Shown in pieces: positions 52,854 to 61,970 of a stretch of DNA of 64,000 nt. This stretch comes from Rhizobium mongolense subsp. loessense (GTDB lineage: Bacteria > Pseudomonadota > Alphaproteobacteria > Rhizobiales > Rhizobiaceae). How positions within the stretch are numbered: the stretch's first letter is position 1; each line of letters begins with the position of its first letter. The notes under the pieces were generated by a model. It worked only from the letters and a program-made list of their open reading frames with translations. It ran no database searches and had not been told where the DNA came from. Where the stretch lies: contig NZ_FMTM01000002.1 in the NCBI RefSeq assembly GCF_900099775.1, positions 372,001-436,000 of the forward strand, in the 5' to 3' direction. The position numbers were made by a program, and so were the translations under genes.

Positions 52854-53888
52854 ATGCATAAGATGACGATCAAAACCATGGACGATTTCGCACGGTCCTG
52901 CGGCGTTTCTCGTCCAACGCTTTCGAGGTATTTCGATAGCCCGAACAGCGTAAAGCCGGTGACGCGCAAACGCATCGAGGACGCGCTGTCGGCATCCGAC
53001 TACCGTCCCAATCTCTATGCCCGCAACCTCAATCGCAAGAGGACGCGGAACATTGGCATTCTCGTGCCTGTCATAACGGACCCATTTTATGCCGAAATGG
53101 TCAATCGTCTGGAATTACTCGTCCGCGGCGAAGGTTACTGGCCAATCGTAATCTCGTCCCACGGCTTGCCAGATCTGGAAGCCGAAGCCGTGAACACATT
53201 GTTGTCATTGAAGGCTGCTGGCGCGATCATCGCGCCTTTAGGCCTCGCTTCCGAGCCTGGCATCTTCGAGAAACTTCGGGAGAGCATTCCCATTGTCTAC
53301 TTCGATACGTTCATCGAAGGCAACACGCCGTTCATTGGCAACAACAACGCCCAAAGCGTTGCGACAATTGTCGACTATCTTTGTCGATCGGGCGAGCCGC
53401 CTGCATATTTCGACATTCCGCATGTCAACCACAATTCCGGAGAGCGGCTTGCAAGCTATATCGCCACGATGGAGTCGCTCGGATTTGAACCGGTCGTATT
53501 TGGCGACGCTGAGAACTACAGCTGGAATTTCGAACAGATGGGTTATGAGCAGACCGATGCAATGATCACGGCTGGTACGCTCCCGGGCAGGACAATTCTT
53601 TGCGCGAACGATCGCCTCGCCTTCGGCGCGATGGCAGCCGCCCATTCGCGCGGTCTGCGCGTCGGGCGCAGGAGCGATAGCGATCTTCGCATAGCAGCCC
53701 ATGACGACCACCCCCTCAGCCGCTATACTTGCCCGCCATTGACGACAATGGCACAGGACTTCACGGCCATGGCGCGCAGCAGCGTCGACACGCTGCTTTC
53801 CATGCTGGACGAATCCGATGATTCCGCACAGGTCATTGCCCGAAAGATCATATTCGACGGTACTTTGGTGATGCGTCAGTCAGCGTGA
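52854..53888 (+). CDS. LacI-family transcriptional regulator
   Basis: Predicted 344-residue regulator. The N-terminal DNA-binding part is TMDDFARSCGVSRPTLSRYF, slightly atypical (usual TIxDVA), with a hinge at ALSASDYRPNLYARNL. The ligand domain follows the sugar-binding fold (NIGILVPVITDPFYAEMVN, YFDIPHVNHNSGERLASY). The start is uncertain between 52854 and 52863, with no clear ribosome site. The last 13 bases overlap the end of the convergent alpha/beta hydrolase gene. Two sugar regulators (DeoR and LacI) in tandem suggest that the nearby modules are separately controlled. Confidence 0.88.
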   Translation: MHKMTIKTMDDFARSCGVSRPTLSRYFDSPNSVKPVTRKRIEDALSASDYRPNLYARNLNRKRTRNIGILVPVITDPFYAEMVNRLELLVRGEGYWPIVISSHGLPDLEAEAVNTLLSLKAAGAIIAPLGLASEPGIFEKLRESIPIVYFDTFIEGNTPFIGNNNAQSVATIVDYLCRSGEPPAYFDIPHVNHNSGERLASYIATMESLGFEPVVFGDAENYSWNFEQMGYEQTDAMITAGTLPGRTILCANDRLAFGAMAAAHSRGLRVGRRSDSDLRIAAHDDHPLSRYTCPPLTTMAQDFTAMARSSVDTLLSMLDESDDSAQVIARKIIFDGTLVMRQSA

Positions 53889-54829
53889 TCGACAAGGCTG
53901 CGCCATCCGGCAACTGCCTCTTCCACCGCCCGCCGCGCCGCCGAAATGTGCCGCCCCATGGAAACGAAGCCATGAATCTGGTCCTGCCAACGCCGCAGGA
54001 TTAGAGGGATTCCCGCCTCGGCAAGCCGGCGGGCATAAGCCTCCCCTTCGTCTGCGAGGATATCATGGCCCGCAATCGCGATGAAGGCCGGCGGCACACC
54101 CGCGACATTCTCGACGATCAGGGGGGAGACGCGCCAATCACCGATATCAGCCGCATCGCGGATGTAATGATCCCGGAACCAACGCATCGTCGAGGTGGTC
54201 AAACCGTATCCTTCCGAAAACCTGACATAGCTGTCGGCTGTCTGTCGGGCATCGGTGTTGGGATAGAGCAGGAGTTGCGCCGAGATTTTCCGCGCAGCGC
54301 CATCTCGCGACAGGAGTGATAAGACAGCGGCCAGGTTGCCGCCGGCACTATCGCCCGCGACCGCGATCCGGTCTGGATCAATACCAAGCCAACTTGCCTG
54401 CTCCACCACATGGGCAAGAGCCGATACGCAGTCCTCCAAGCCCGCCGGGAACTTGTGCTCCGGCGCCAGCCGATAGTCGGGGCAAAATACGATACAGGCA
54501 CCGATATTTGCAAACCACCGGCAAATCTCGTCATGCGATTCAAGCGTGCCGACAACCCAGCCGCCACCATGAAGGTAGAGAAGCGCCGGCGCATCCGCGA
54601 TCGGAGCACCCACGCCGCGATAGATCCGGAGCGGGATCGGGTCACCCGTTCCAGCGATGGTCCTGTTCTCGATGGCGGCAACCAGTTCGCGATCGCCCTG
54701 CAATATCGGGCAACCGGCGTCATAGGCAGCGCGCGCCTCGTTCGCTGTCCCGAGTTCGAAGGGTGGCTGGTTGGCGGCGCGACCGAGCGCCAGGACATGC
54801 GCGGCGCCGGGATCTACTCGATGTTGCAT
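53876..54829 (-). CDS. Alpha/beta hydrolase, hormone-sensitive-lipase type
   Basis: Predicted 317-residue cytoplasmic esterase. The oxyanion motif is LYLHGGGWVVG, the nucleophile is in VAGDSAGGNLAAVL, the acid is in GHDILADEGEAYARRL and the base His is in DQIHGFVSM. No signal peptide. It overlaps the end of the convergent LacI gene by 13 bases and follows the Gfo/Idh gene by 9 bases in the same direction, so it is co-transcribed with that dehydrogenase. Its substrate may be an acylated sugar or lactone. Confidence 0.9.
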   Translation of the reverse strand: MQHRVDPGAAHVLALGRAANQPPFELGTANEARAAYDAGCPILQGDRELVAAIENRTIAGTGDPIPLRIYRGVGAPIADAPALLYLHGGGWVVGTLESHDEICRWFANIGACIVFCPDYRLAPEHKFPAGLEDCVSALAHVVEQASWLGIDPDRIAVAGDSAGGNLAAVLSLLSRDGAARKISAQLLLYPNTDARQTADSYVRFSEGYGLTTSTMRWFRDHYIRDAADIGDWRVSPLIVENVAGVPPAFIAIAGHDILADEGEAYARRLAEAGIPLILRRWQDQIHGFVSMGRHISAARRAVEEAVAGWRSLVDHAD

Positions 54830-54838
54830 CGCTTCACC

Positions 54839-55987
54839 TCAAGCAAGCAGGCTGCGGGCCTCATCTTCGCCGAGCAATGGTGGTCGCGCAACTGTTCCCG
54901 CAACCGCAACCGCGCTCCGGCTTTCGCTGGATGCCAGGGTCGCTTCCATGATCTCGAGAACATGAAGCGCTAAATCGCCGGAGGTGCGCGGCGCCCTGCC
55001 CTCGCCAAGGGCGCGGACGAGATCGGCAACGCCCAGCATGCGATAATTGGCGCGATCGGGAGCGTTATACGGCCAGTTCGGCGCGCCAAACAACCGGCCC
55101 TCGCTTTCGAAATCCTTCCATTCGGCACCGCGCTCGGAGAGCGAAACTGTTCCGCCGAAGGTATCAGGATCGGGCAAGCGCAACGAACCTTCCGTGCCAT
55201 GCAGTTCGATCGGATGATTGGAGTGCCGAAAGATGTCCCACGACGCACCGAAATTCACCGTTGCACCCGACTGAAACTCGAGAAGCGAGAGCACGTTGGT
55301 CGGCGTCCCGACCTTGAACGTGGTGTTCTTGAAGGGGCCGTCGGCGGTGATCAACCGCTGTTCCTGGCCTTTCGTCGCCATCGCCATGACGCTTTTCACC
55401 GGGCCGAGCAGATTGACGAGCATTGTCAGATAATAGGGGCCCATATCAAAGAGCGGGCCGCCGCCGGGTTGATAGTAGAATTGCGGATTGGGGTGCCAAT
55501 GCTCCATTCCGCGGCCAAACATAAAGGCGGTGCCGCTAACCGGTCGGCCAATCGCACCTGCATCCATCAGGCTTCGCGCACGGCGGCCGGCGGCTCCGAG
55601 GAATGTATCGGGAGCGGAACCTAACAAAAGACCCCGACTTCTGGCTTCGGCCACAAGCTTGCGGCCCTCGGCAGCCGACGTGGCAAGTGGCTTTTCGGTG
55701 AAGACGTGCTTGCCCGCAGAAAGCGCCGACATCGTCACGTCGAAATGGACGGCCGGGATCGTGAGGTTCAGGACAAGGTCGACTTCGGGGTCGGCCAACA
55801 GCGCGTCGACCTCCATTGCCCGAATGCCGTATTCCTTCGCCCTCAGCGCCGACATGTCCGGTGAGATGTCGGCGCATACCCTCAATTCGACTCCGGCAAA
55901 CAGGGCAGCGTTGCGCAGATAGGTCATCGAGATATTGCCGCAGCCGACAACGCCGATGCCTAGTCTGGTTCCCAAATATGCATTCAT
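54839..55987 (-). CDS. Gfo/Idh/MocA-family NAD(P)-dependent sugar dehydrogenase
   Basis: Predicted 382-residue protein. The Rossmann motif is VGVVGCGNISMTYL, the family signature is HVFTEKPLATSAAEG (EKP), and the C-terminal beta-sheet domain carries FDMGPYYLTMLVNLLGP. Members oxidise sugars, inositols or glycosides, often at C3. It is divergent from the IolE-like gene by 434 bases and followed by a hydrolase. Together with a second Gfo/Idh gene and two TIM-barrel genes it may form an oxidation/elimination/hydration/reduction module. Confidence 0.92.
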   Translation of the reverse strand: MNAYLGTRLGIGVVGCGNISMTYLRNAALFAGVELRVCADISPDMSALRAKEYGIRAMEVDALLADPEVDLVLNLTIPAVHFDVTMSALSAGKHVFTEKPLATSAAEGRKLVAEARSRGLLLGSAPDTFLGAAGRRARSLMDAGAIGRPVSGTAFMFGRGMEHWHPNPQFYYQPGGGPLFDMGPYYLTMLVNLLGPVKSVMAMATKGQEQRLITADGPFKNTTFKVGTPTNVLSLLEFQSGATVNFGASWDIFRHSNHPIELHGTEGSLRLPDPDTFGGTVSLSERGAEWKDFESEGRLFGAPNWPYNAPDRANYRMLGVADLVRALGEGRAPRTSGDLALHVLEIMEATLASSESRSAVAVAGTVARPPLLGEDEARSLLA

Positions 55988-56421
55988 AAATTGGCCTCCC
56001 CCGCCAATTCAGATGTTTCGACGATTATAGATGGGGCATCGCTGCCACGAACAGGCGCTATAGAACATTTTATTTCTTGACGCGCGATAATTTTTTATAA
56101 AACATGCGGAAATAGAGACCCGGCGGGTGTCCGTGGCTCGCCTGGAGGGTAGACGTTACTAAATCGAGAGGGCAACGAACGTCGCTCAGCGAGCCCGTTT
56201 CTTGCTTGGGAAGGAGATCGCGGGCAGTTCTTTTTCAGTGAGCATCCAGCTCTTTCAACAGCGGCGCCAGTCGATCTCTGCTGGCATGGTGGACACATCC
56301 AATCTCACTTTCAGAGCGTGGAGTTTCGCCCCCATCTCACCCACCATGCCTAGCGCCGATCATCCCGGTACAGCGGCATATCATCGAAGGCCTGACGCGG
56401 GACGATATCAAGGAATAGGGC
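55988..56421. promoter_or_regulatory. 434-base divergent promoter region
   Basis: It lies between the leftward Gfo/Idh gene and the rightward IolE-like gene. TTGACG near 56077 with TATAAA 13 bases on is a weak sigma-70-like pair, spacing too short to trust. The last part carries a gene remnant (56350-56418). No operator matching the LacI or DeoR motif stood out. Confidence 0.35.
56350..56418 (+). pseudogene. Possible C-terminal remnant of a MalG-type permease
   Basis: Twenty-two codons end in a TAG at 56416, three bases before the ATG of the next gene. They read LAPIIPVQRHIIEGLTRDDI with KE before the stop. The QRxxxxGLT pattern followed by an acidic end is typical of MalG-family C-termini. 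The helix before it is missing, so this is a truncated tail, suggesting a lost transporter operon once sat directly upstream of the IolE-like gene. Confidence 0.4.
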
Positions 56422-57243
56422 ATGAGTATCAAAGACCTGAAAGTTGGCTGCCAGACATTCACGTGGGAAATGCTCGGAAAAAACTGGAATGGCGGTCCGG
56501 ACTATCTGCTGGAAGCTATTGCGGAGGGCGGCTACGCGGGCATCGAGATTACCGACACGATGATCGGCCACTACGCAGATAGCCCCGATGATTTCGCCAC
56601 GAGCCTTCAAAAACATGGGCTGACGCTCGTGGCTTTCGCGATGGGCTCGAAAAGCGGCTTTACCGTCCAGGAAGAGATCGAGAACGACCTCAGGACCACA
56701 CAGCGCTGGATCGATTTCGCGGCCGTCTTTTCCGGTGCCCTCGTTTCGATCGGCTCGGCAACAGTGGTCTGCGAAGGACCACGGAATGCGAAATTCGAAA
56801 TCGCCTCGGAGTTCTACAATCGGGCTGGTGAACTGGGTAAAGCTTCGGGCGTGGATATCGCCCTGCATCCCAGTTCGCACCACAACACCCTTCTGTTCAA
56901 CCGTGCCGATTATGACCGGATCTTCTCGCTTATCGACAAGAGCCTGGTCGGCTGGGTGCCGGATACCGGCCATATCCTGCGTGGCCATGGGGACGTGATC
57001 GATACGCTGCGGACCTATCAGGACCGGATCCGCTATCTGCATCTGAAGGATGTCGATGCGAACGGCAAATGGGCCATGCTTGGCAAGGGGGTCTGCGATA
57101 CGCCCGCCGTGATCGACATCGTCGCTGCGGCGCCGCGCTTCAATGGCTGGCTGGTCCTGGAAGAGGAATCGGACACAGCCGCCGCTGACCCTGCGACTGC
57201 CGTGAGGACGAACCGTGAAACAATGCGCCGCTACGGCGCCTGA
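56422..57243 (+). CDS. IolE-like sugar isomerase/epimerase/dehydratase, TIM barrel (AP_endonuc_2)
   Basis: Predicted 273-residue protein. The metal-binding pattern of the family is spread over GIEITD, ALHPSSHH, WVPDTGHILRGHGDVIDTL, RYLHLKDVD and WLVLEEESD. The closest pattern is inosose dehydratase (IolE) and 3-keto-glycoside eliminase type proteins. It is first of a tightly packed seven-gene run to 61644. Function is inferred from the family: elimination or epimerisation of a keto-sugar. Confidence 0.85.
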   Translation: MSIKDLKVGCQTFTWEMLGKNWNGGPDYLLEAIAEGGYAGIEITDTMIGHYADSPDDFATSLQKHGLTLVAFAMGSKSGFTVQEEIENDLRTTQRWIDFAAVFSGALVSIGSATVVCEGPRNAKFEIASEFYNRAGELGKASGVDIALHPSSHHNTLLFNRADYDRIFSLIDKSLVGWVPDTGHILRGHGDVIDTLRTYQDRIRYLHLKDVDANGKWAMLGKGVCDTPAVIDIVAAAPRFNGWLVLEEESDTAAADPATAVRTNRETMRRYGA

Positions 57244-57253
57244 GGAAGAAGTC

Positions 57254-58330
57254 ATGATCCGCAAGGAAGACCGTCGGCTGCGTGTGGGCGTGCTCGGCTG
57301 CGGCCCGATTGCACAGTTCGCCCATCTCGAATCCTGCGCGAAGGCCAGGAATGCCGACCTTTATGCAATTTGTGACGCAGCGCCCGACCTGCTTGCGCGC
57401 ATGGGCGCGACATACGAGCCTCAGAAGATGTATGCCGATTATGACGCAATGCTTGCCGATGGGGAGCTCGAAGCCGTCATCATCGCCACATCAGACGCCT
57501 ATCATGTGCCGATGTCGATCAAGGCGCTCGATGCTGGAAAGCATGTGCTTTGCGAGAAGCCCACCGGTGTGACGATCGAGGAAGGCCAGGCGCTCGCCGA
57601 CGCCGTCAAGCGATCCGGCAAAGTGCTGCAGGTCGGTCACATGAAGCGTTTCGACCCAGCGCTGGAGGCTGCACGGGATTTTGTCCGTGACGACATCGGC
57701 GAGATTTTCGCGCTGAAAGCCTGGTACTGCGACTCCACCCACCGCTACACAAATACCGACGCTGTCCAGCCACTGCCGATCACCAGCAAGTTCGCCAGGA
57801 AACCCGGCGGAAATCCCAAGGCTGACCTGCGCCAGTATTTCATGCTGGCGCATGGCTCGCATCTCGTCGATACCGCCCGTTTCCTGTGTGGCGGGATCGT
57901 CGCGGTCCGGGCCCGCCTTCTTGAGCGGGCCGACGCCTATTGCTGGTTCGTGGAGACCGAGTTCGCCAATGGCGCGCTCGGTCATCTCGATCTGACGGTC
58001 GCGGTCCGCATGGACTGGCATGAGGGCTTCCACCTCTATGGTGAAAATGGTTCAGTGATCGCCAAGACCTTCAACCCCTGGTATCTCAGGGCGAGTGAGG
58101 TCGAGATCTTCCACGAGAAGGACGCCACGACCCGCAAGCCGCTGGGAGCCGATGGGCACTTCTTCCGCAGGCAGCTGGAAGGGCTTGCCGATACCGTGCT
58201 GAACGGCGCACGGATGCGCGGGGCCGATATCGAGGATGGCATCGCCTCCATCCGCGCCATGGTCGCCATCGCCCGCTCGGCAGAAACGGGCGAACGTGTG
58301 GAACTCGCAACCGTCACGGGATCGGTCTGA
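57254..58330 (+). CDS. Gfo/Idh/MocA-family oxidoreductase (second copy)
   Basis: Predicted 358-residue protein with Rossmann motif VGVLGCGPIAQFAHLESC, signature HVLCEKPTGVTIEEG and C-terminal domain segment HGSHLVDTARFLCGG. It follows the IolE-like gene by 10 bases; ATG at 57254 is chosen because the protein then begins just before the Rossmann strand, and GAGGAAG lies ahead. Different in sequence from the copy at 54839-55987. In levoglucosan-type pathways two such enzymes act at the first and last steps. Confidence 0.9.
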   Translation: MIRKEDRRLRVGVLGCGPIAQFAHLESCAKARNADLYAICDAAPDLLARMGATYEPQKMYADYDAMLADGELEAVIIATSDAYHVPMSIKALDAGKHVLCEKPTGVTIEEGQALADAVKRSGKVLQVGHMKRFDPALEAARDFVRDDIGEIFALKAWYCDSTHRYTNTDAVQPLPITSKFARKPGGNPKADLRQYFMLAHGSHLVDTARFLCGGIVAVRARLLERADAYCWFVETEFANGALGHLDLTVAVRMDWHEGFHLYGENGSVIAKTFNPWYLRASEVEIFHEKDATTRKPLGADGHFFRRQLEGLADTVLNGARMRGADIEDGIASIRAMVAIARSAETGERVELATVTGSV

Positions 58331-59151
58331 TGCAGCTCGGCATCTTTGCAAAGACCTTCCCCGGCACCGATCCCCAGCGGGTGCTGTCGGCTGTGCGTGA
58401 AAGTGGGTTTGCGACGACGCAGTTCAATCTCGCCTGTGTCGGCTTGCCGTCGATGCCGGATGCAGTGGCACCGGAAACAATTGCCGCGATCCGGGCGGCA
58501 TCCAGAGAAACCGGTGTTTCGCTCGCGGCCCTTTCAGGCACCTATAACATGGCCCACCCGGACAAATCCGTGCGGGATATGGGGTCTAAACAGCTCAAAA
58601 TAGTGATTGAAACAGCAGCGGCGCTGCAGATTCCGCTGGTGACGCTTTGCACCGGAAGCCGCAATGGCCAGGATCAATGGATGTATCATCCAGACAATGC
58701 GCTTCCATCTGCCTGGGCCGATATGGCGGCCGAAATGGAAAAGGCGCTGGGGTTCGCCGAGCGGCACGACATCGCTCTTGGCATCGAGCCGGAACAAGCA
58801 AACGTCGTCACGTCCGCCGCCGATGCAGTGCAGCTGATCAGAGAGATGGGTTCTAAGCGCCTGCGCATCGTGCTCGATCCGGCAAATCTCTTCGAGCGGG
58901 CGACGCCAGCCGAAGTGTCCGACATCGTCCAAAGGGCGATCGATATCTCGGCTGGTCATGTGGCGATGGCCCATGCGAAGGACCGGCATGCCGATGGCCG
59001 CTTCGCGACAGCAGGTCAGGGCATCGTCAACTTCCCTGCCTTTATCGACGGTCTGCGCGTGACCGGTTTCGACGGTCCGCTCGTCACGCACGCCCTTGCG
59101 GCAGTGGAAGCACCCGCCGTCGCCAGGTTCCTTTCGGATCTGATCCGATGA
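58330..59151 (+). CDS. Sugar phosphate isomerase/epimerase-family TIM barrel (second copy)
   Basis: Predicted 273-residue protein. Family pattern: VRESGFATTQFNLACVGLPS, ALSGTYNMAHPD, LGIEPEQANVVTSAADAVQL with the metal Glu, IVLDPANLFE and AMAHAKDRHADGR. The start overlaps the stop of the Gfo/Idh gene (TGATG), and its own end overlaps the next gene by 4 bases. Not closely similar to the IolE-like copy at 56422. Confidence 0.88.
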   Translation: MQLGIFAKTFPGTDPQRVLSAVRESGFATTQFNLACVGLPSMPDAVAPETIAAIRAASRETGVSLAALSGTYNMAHPDKSVRDMGSKQLKIVIETAAALQIPLVTLCTGSRNGQDQWMYHPDNALPSAWADMAAEMEKALGFAERHDIALGIEPEQANVVTSAADAVQLIREMGSKRLRIVLDPANLFERATPAEVSDIVQRAIDISAGHVAMAHAKDRHADGRFATAGQGIVNFPAFIDGLRVTGFDGPLVTHALAAVEAPAVARFLSDLIR

Positions 59152-59981
59152 AGACGCACATCACTTTCAGACAAGACGATACCGACCTTTCAGTCCACGA
59201 CTGCGGGACCGGCGACGCTTTGGTCTTTCAACACGGGCTCGGAGGCAGCGAGGCCCAGGTCGCACAGGTTCTCCCTCAGGGGCTCGACTGGCGGCGGATC
59301 ACCACTGAGTGCCGCGGGCATGGCAGCTCGGCGCTTGGCACGCGACGCCCCTTCTCGATTGCGATGTTTGCAGCTGACGTGATCGCTGCTGCAGACAAAA
59401 GGGGGATAGGCCGGTTCATCGCCGGTGGCATCTCCATGGGCGCAGCCATCGCGCTGCACCTGGCAAAAAAACATCCCGAACGCGTCAAGGGCCTCATCCT
59501 GGTACGCCCGGCCTGGTCGTTTGCCTGCGCCCCCGAGAACCTTGCACCGATCCGCGAGATCGCGTCATTGCTTCGATCCCATTCGCTTGCCGATGGCCGG
59601 GCGCTTTTTGCAAAGTCGGCGACGGCGCAACGTCTGCGTGTGGACGCGCCGGACAATCTTGCTTCCCTGCTCGGCTATTTCGAACGCGCGGATGCGTCAG
59701 CCTTCGCCGACGTGCTGGGCGACATCGCCTCGGATGGAACCGGCGTTTCGCAAGAGGACGCGGCAAACCTCGCTCTTCCCGCCCTCGTCCTCGGCAATCG
59801 GCAGGATGCCATTCACCCTATCGCCGTCGCACAATTGATGGCCGACACGCTTCCAAAGGCGCATTTCCTCGAAGTGCCTGCAAAGGCTTCGGCGACTAAA
59901 GCTCATTTCGCCGCGGTCCGAACAGGCATTCTGCAATTCCTCAACACAGAATTCAAACATCGGAGCGCTGCTCACCCATGA
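59148..59981 (+). CDS. Alpha/beta hydrolase, enol-lactonase-like
   Basis: Predicted 277-residue cytoplasmic hydrolase with strand LVFQHGLGGSEAQVAQV, a nucleophile elbow GGISMGAAIALHLA (Ser in GISMG), acid in VLGNRQDAIHPI and a possible base His in KAHFAAV. It resembles 3-oxoadipate enol-lactonase-type enzymes, which open lactones. Starts in a 4-base overlap with the TIM-barrel gene and ends with a 4-base overlap into the epimerase gene. Confidence 0.88.
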   Translation: MKTHITFRQDDTDLSVHDCGTGDALVFQHGLGGSEAQVAQVLPQGLDWRRITTECRGHGSSALGTRRPFSIAMFAADVIAAADKRGIGRFIAGGISMGAAIALHLAKKHPERVKGLILVRPAWSFACAPENLAPIREIASLLRSHSLADGRALFAKSATAQRLRVDAPDNLASLLGYFERADASAFADVLGDIASDGTGVSQEDAANLALPALVLGNRQDAIHPIAVAQLMADTLPKAHFLEVPAKASATKAHFAAVRTGILQFLNTEFKHRSAAHP

Positions 59982-60700
59982 CGTCGAAATCTTTTACGGG
60001 CGGCGCCGCCATCGCCGCATTGCCCCGGCACAGACTGCTCGGCGAGTTTTCGCTCTGGTCCGCGGATCTTGCCAACATGGAGCGCGACCTTCACCGCATC
60101 GAGCCCTATGTCGATCTTCACCATATTGACGTTGCCGACGCGCGCTTCACGCCTGGCTTCCTGTTCTTTCCCGATTTCGTCGCCCGCATCGCCAAGCTGA
60201 CGGAAAAACCGATTCATGTGCATCTGATGGTCGAGGCCGAGATCGTCGAGGAGCAAACACGCCAGTTCATCGAGGCGGGCGCCGATCTCATCAGTGTTCA
60301 TGCCGAGACCGGCGAAGCCGGTTTGCGCGCGGTCGAACTCGCAAGACAGCTTGGCGCCGAAGCCGGTGTCGTACTGCGATTGGAAACTTCAGTCGCCCAG
60401 GCAGAACCGTTCCTCGCTGAGGTCGCATTCTTCACGCTGCTCGGCACGTCGATCGGCGTCAAGGGACAAAGCCTTTCCGACAAAGCCTGCGACCGGCTGC
60501 GCGAAGCGCGGTCGTTGATCAAGCGCCTCGGGCGCGAAAAGGCGATTGTTCTTGCGGCAGACGGCGGCATTCGCGAACAGACCGTTCCACTGTTGCGGGC
60601 TGCTGGAGCAGAGACGGTCGTGCTCGGATCGCTGGCGTTCGGCGACAAGGATCTGCCGGGCCGCATCGCTTGGCTGCATGCTTTGGAGACCCATCCCTGA
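59978..60700 (+). CDS. Ribulose-phosphate 3-epimerase family protein
   Basis: Predicted 240-residue TIM barrel. Family segments are LLGEFSLWSADLANMERDLH, the metal site HHIDVADARFTPG, PIHVHLMVE, and VLAADGGIREQTVPLLRAAG (Asp-Gly-Gly phosphate site). The usual VMDGxF is changed to VADARF, so it differs from housekeeping Rpe. With the ROK kinase it could act as an allulose-6-phosphate-type epimerase (inference). Overlaps the hydrolase and the kinase genes. Confidence 0.88.
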   Translation: MTSKSFTGGAAIAALPRHRLLGEFSLWSADLANMERDLHRIEPYVDLHHIDVADARFTPGFLFFPDFVARIAKLTEKPIHVHLMVEAEIVEEQTRQFIEAGADLISVHAETGEAGLRAVELARQLGAEAGVVLRLETSVAQAEPFLAEVAFFTLLGTSIGVKGQSLSDKACDRLREARSLIKRLGREKAIVLAADGGIREQTVPLLRAAGAETVVLGSLAFGDKDLPGRIAWLHALETHP

Positions 60701-61644
60701 TGAGCAGGATTGCTCTTGCATTTGATCTGGGTGGAACGGAGCTGCGCGCCGCGCTGGTTGGCGACAGTGGCAATTTGCTTGCGTTCGCGTCCATGCCAAC
60801 GCTTGCCAAGGATGGACCGGGTGCGGTCATCGAGCAGATCGCGATGCTCGCGGAGAAAACCTGCTCGGAAGTTCCCGACGCCAGGCCGCTTGGTATCGGC
60901 ATCGGAGCGCCCGGTCCGCTCGATCCAGTCGCGGGTATCCTTACCGCACCACCGACCCTCCTGGGCTGGCGTGAAGTACCCCTTGCGAGCCTTCTTCAGG
61001 GCCGCTTAAACCTGCCTGTGCGGCTTGAGAACGATGCGAACGCCGCCGCTCTCGGCGAATGGCGTTTCGGCGCCGGCCGCGGCGCGGCCTCGCTGGTTTT
61101 CGTCACCGTGTCTACCGGCATCGGTGGCGGAGTGATCTCCGATGGCCGGATCGTGCACGGGCGCCGCGGGCTCGCAGGCGAAATCGGCCATATGACCATC
61201 ACCAGCGAGAGCGAACGATGCCTTTGCGGGGCGGTAGGGTGCTTCGAGGCGGTGGCGTCGGGTACTGCGCTCGGCCGGCGTGCCACGGCTCTAACAAAGC
61301 CAGGCGACGGCTCGGCACTGCGAACGCTGTCCCATGACGGCGAGGTGACGGGCCGACACGTCGTCGAGGCTGCGCGCAGCGGTGACGAAACAGCGCTTGA
61401 GCTAATTGACAGGGAAGCCCGCTGGCTAGGCATCGGCTTTACCAATCTGCTCCATCTCTATTCGCCCGACATAATCGTCATGGGCGGTGGAATTTCCTAT
61501 GGCTATGATCTTCTTCGCAAACCCATCGAGGCCACCATTCAGGAGCGAGCGATGCCCGCTTACCGCGACGTGCCGGTTGTGCCGGCGCAGCTCGGCAGGC
61601 ATGCTGGCTTGGTGGGCGCCGCTAGCTTGATCTTTCTCAATTGA
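60700..61644 (+). CDS. ROK-family sugar kinase
   Basis: Predicted 314-residue kinase with the N-terminal ATP site IALAFDLGGTELRAALVGD, sugar-binding LENDANAAALGEWRFG, the ROK signature TVSTGIGGGVI and the zinc motif CLCGAVGCFEAVASG. It phosphorylates a hexose-type sugar. The ATG at 60700 overlaps the epimerase stop. It closes the seven-gene run that starts at 56422, so the run makes a phosphorylated product and the epimerase acts on it. Confidence 0.9.
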   Translation: MSRIALAFDLGGTELRAALVGDSGNLLAFASMPTLAKDGPGAVIEQIAMLAEKTCSEVPDARPLGIGIGAPGPLDPVAGILTAPPTLLGWREVPLASLLQGRLNLPVRLENDANAAALGEWRFGAGRGAASLVFVTVSTGIGGGVISDGRIVHGRRGLAGEIGHMTITSESERCLCGAVGCFEAVASGTALGRRATALTKPGDGSALRTLSHDGEVTGRHVVEAARSGDETALELIDREARWLGIGFTNLLHLYSPDIIVMGGGISYGYDLLRKPIEATIQERAMPAYRDVPVVPAQLGRHAGLVGAASLIFLN

Positions 61645-61970
61645 AAGATATTCGCAAATGGTCTTATTCGACGTGGAGAGTTTCCAGTGCCTGCCTGCCG
61701 TTTGGTGTAAGGCCCCATTGGCTGAGTCCTTTGTTTGCCGCAGCGAATCTGGCAGTACCACTTATTGTCATCGTTCGAGAAGAAATCGACCGAGGTAGAT
61801 GTCTCGTGAGGCTCATGCTTGGCAACCTCGTCGATAAACTTAATGAGCCTTGAGTAGTGCCTGGCGGGTGCCACTTGCACGCCAGAACCGAGATTGTGAA
61901 GTACACGCTCGACATAGTTCAGCTCCATTTCCATCACTGCGGTGGTGCGAACGTTTGCACCTGTGCATCG
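61645..61970 (-). pseudogene. Possible small frameshifted ORF; otherwise no gene seen
   Basis: From about 61937 the minus strand reads MELNYVERVLHNLGSGVQVA and on to NDDNKWYCQIR. The neighbouring frame then gives AAANKGLSQWGLTPNGR and QALETLHVE, ending at 61664. The two parts look like one protein (winged-helix-like tail LTPxGRxALE) split by one base near 61745. It may be a frameshifted pseudogene or a sequence error. No family identified. Confidence 0.35.
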
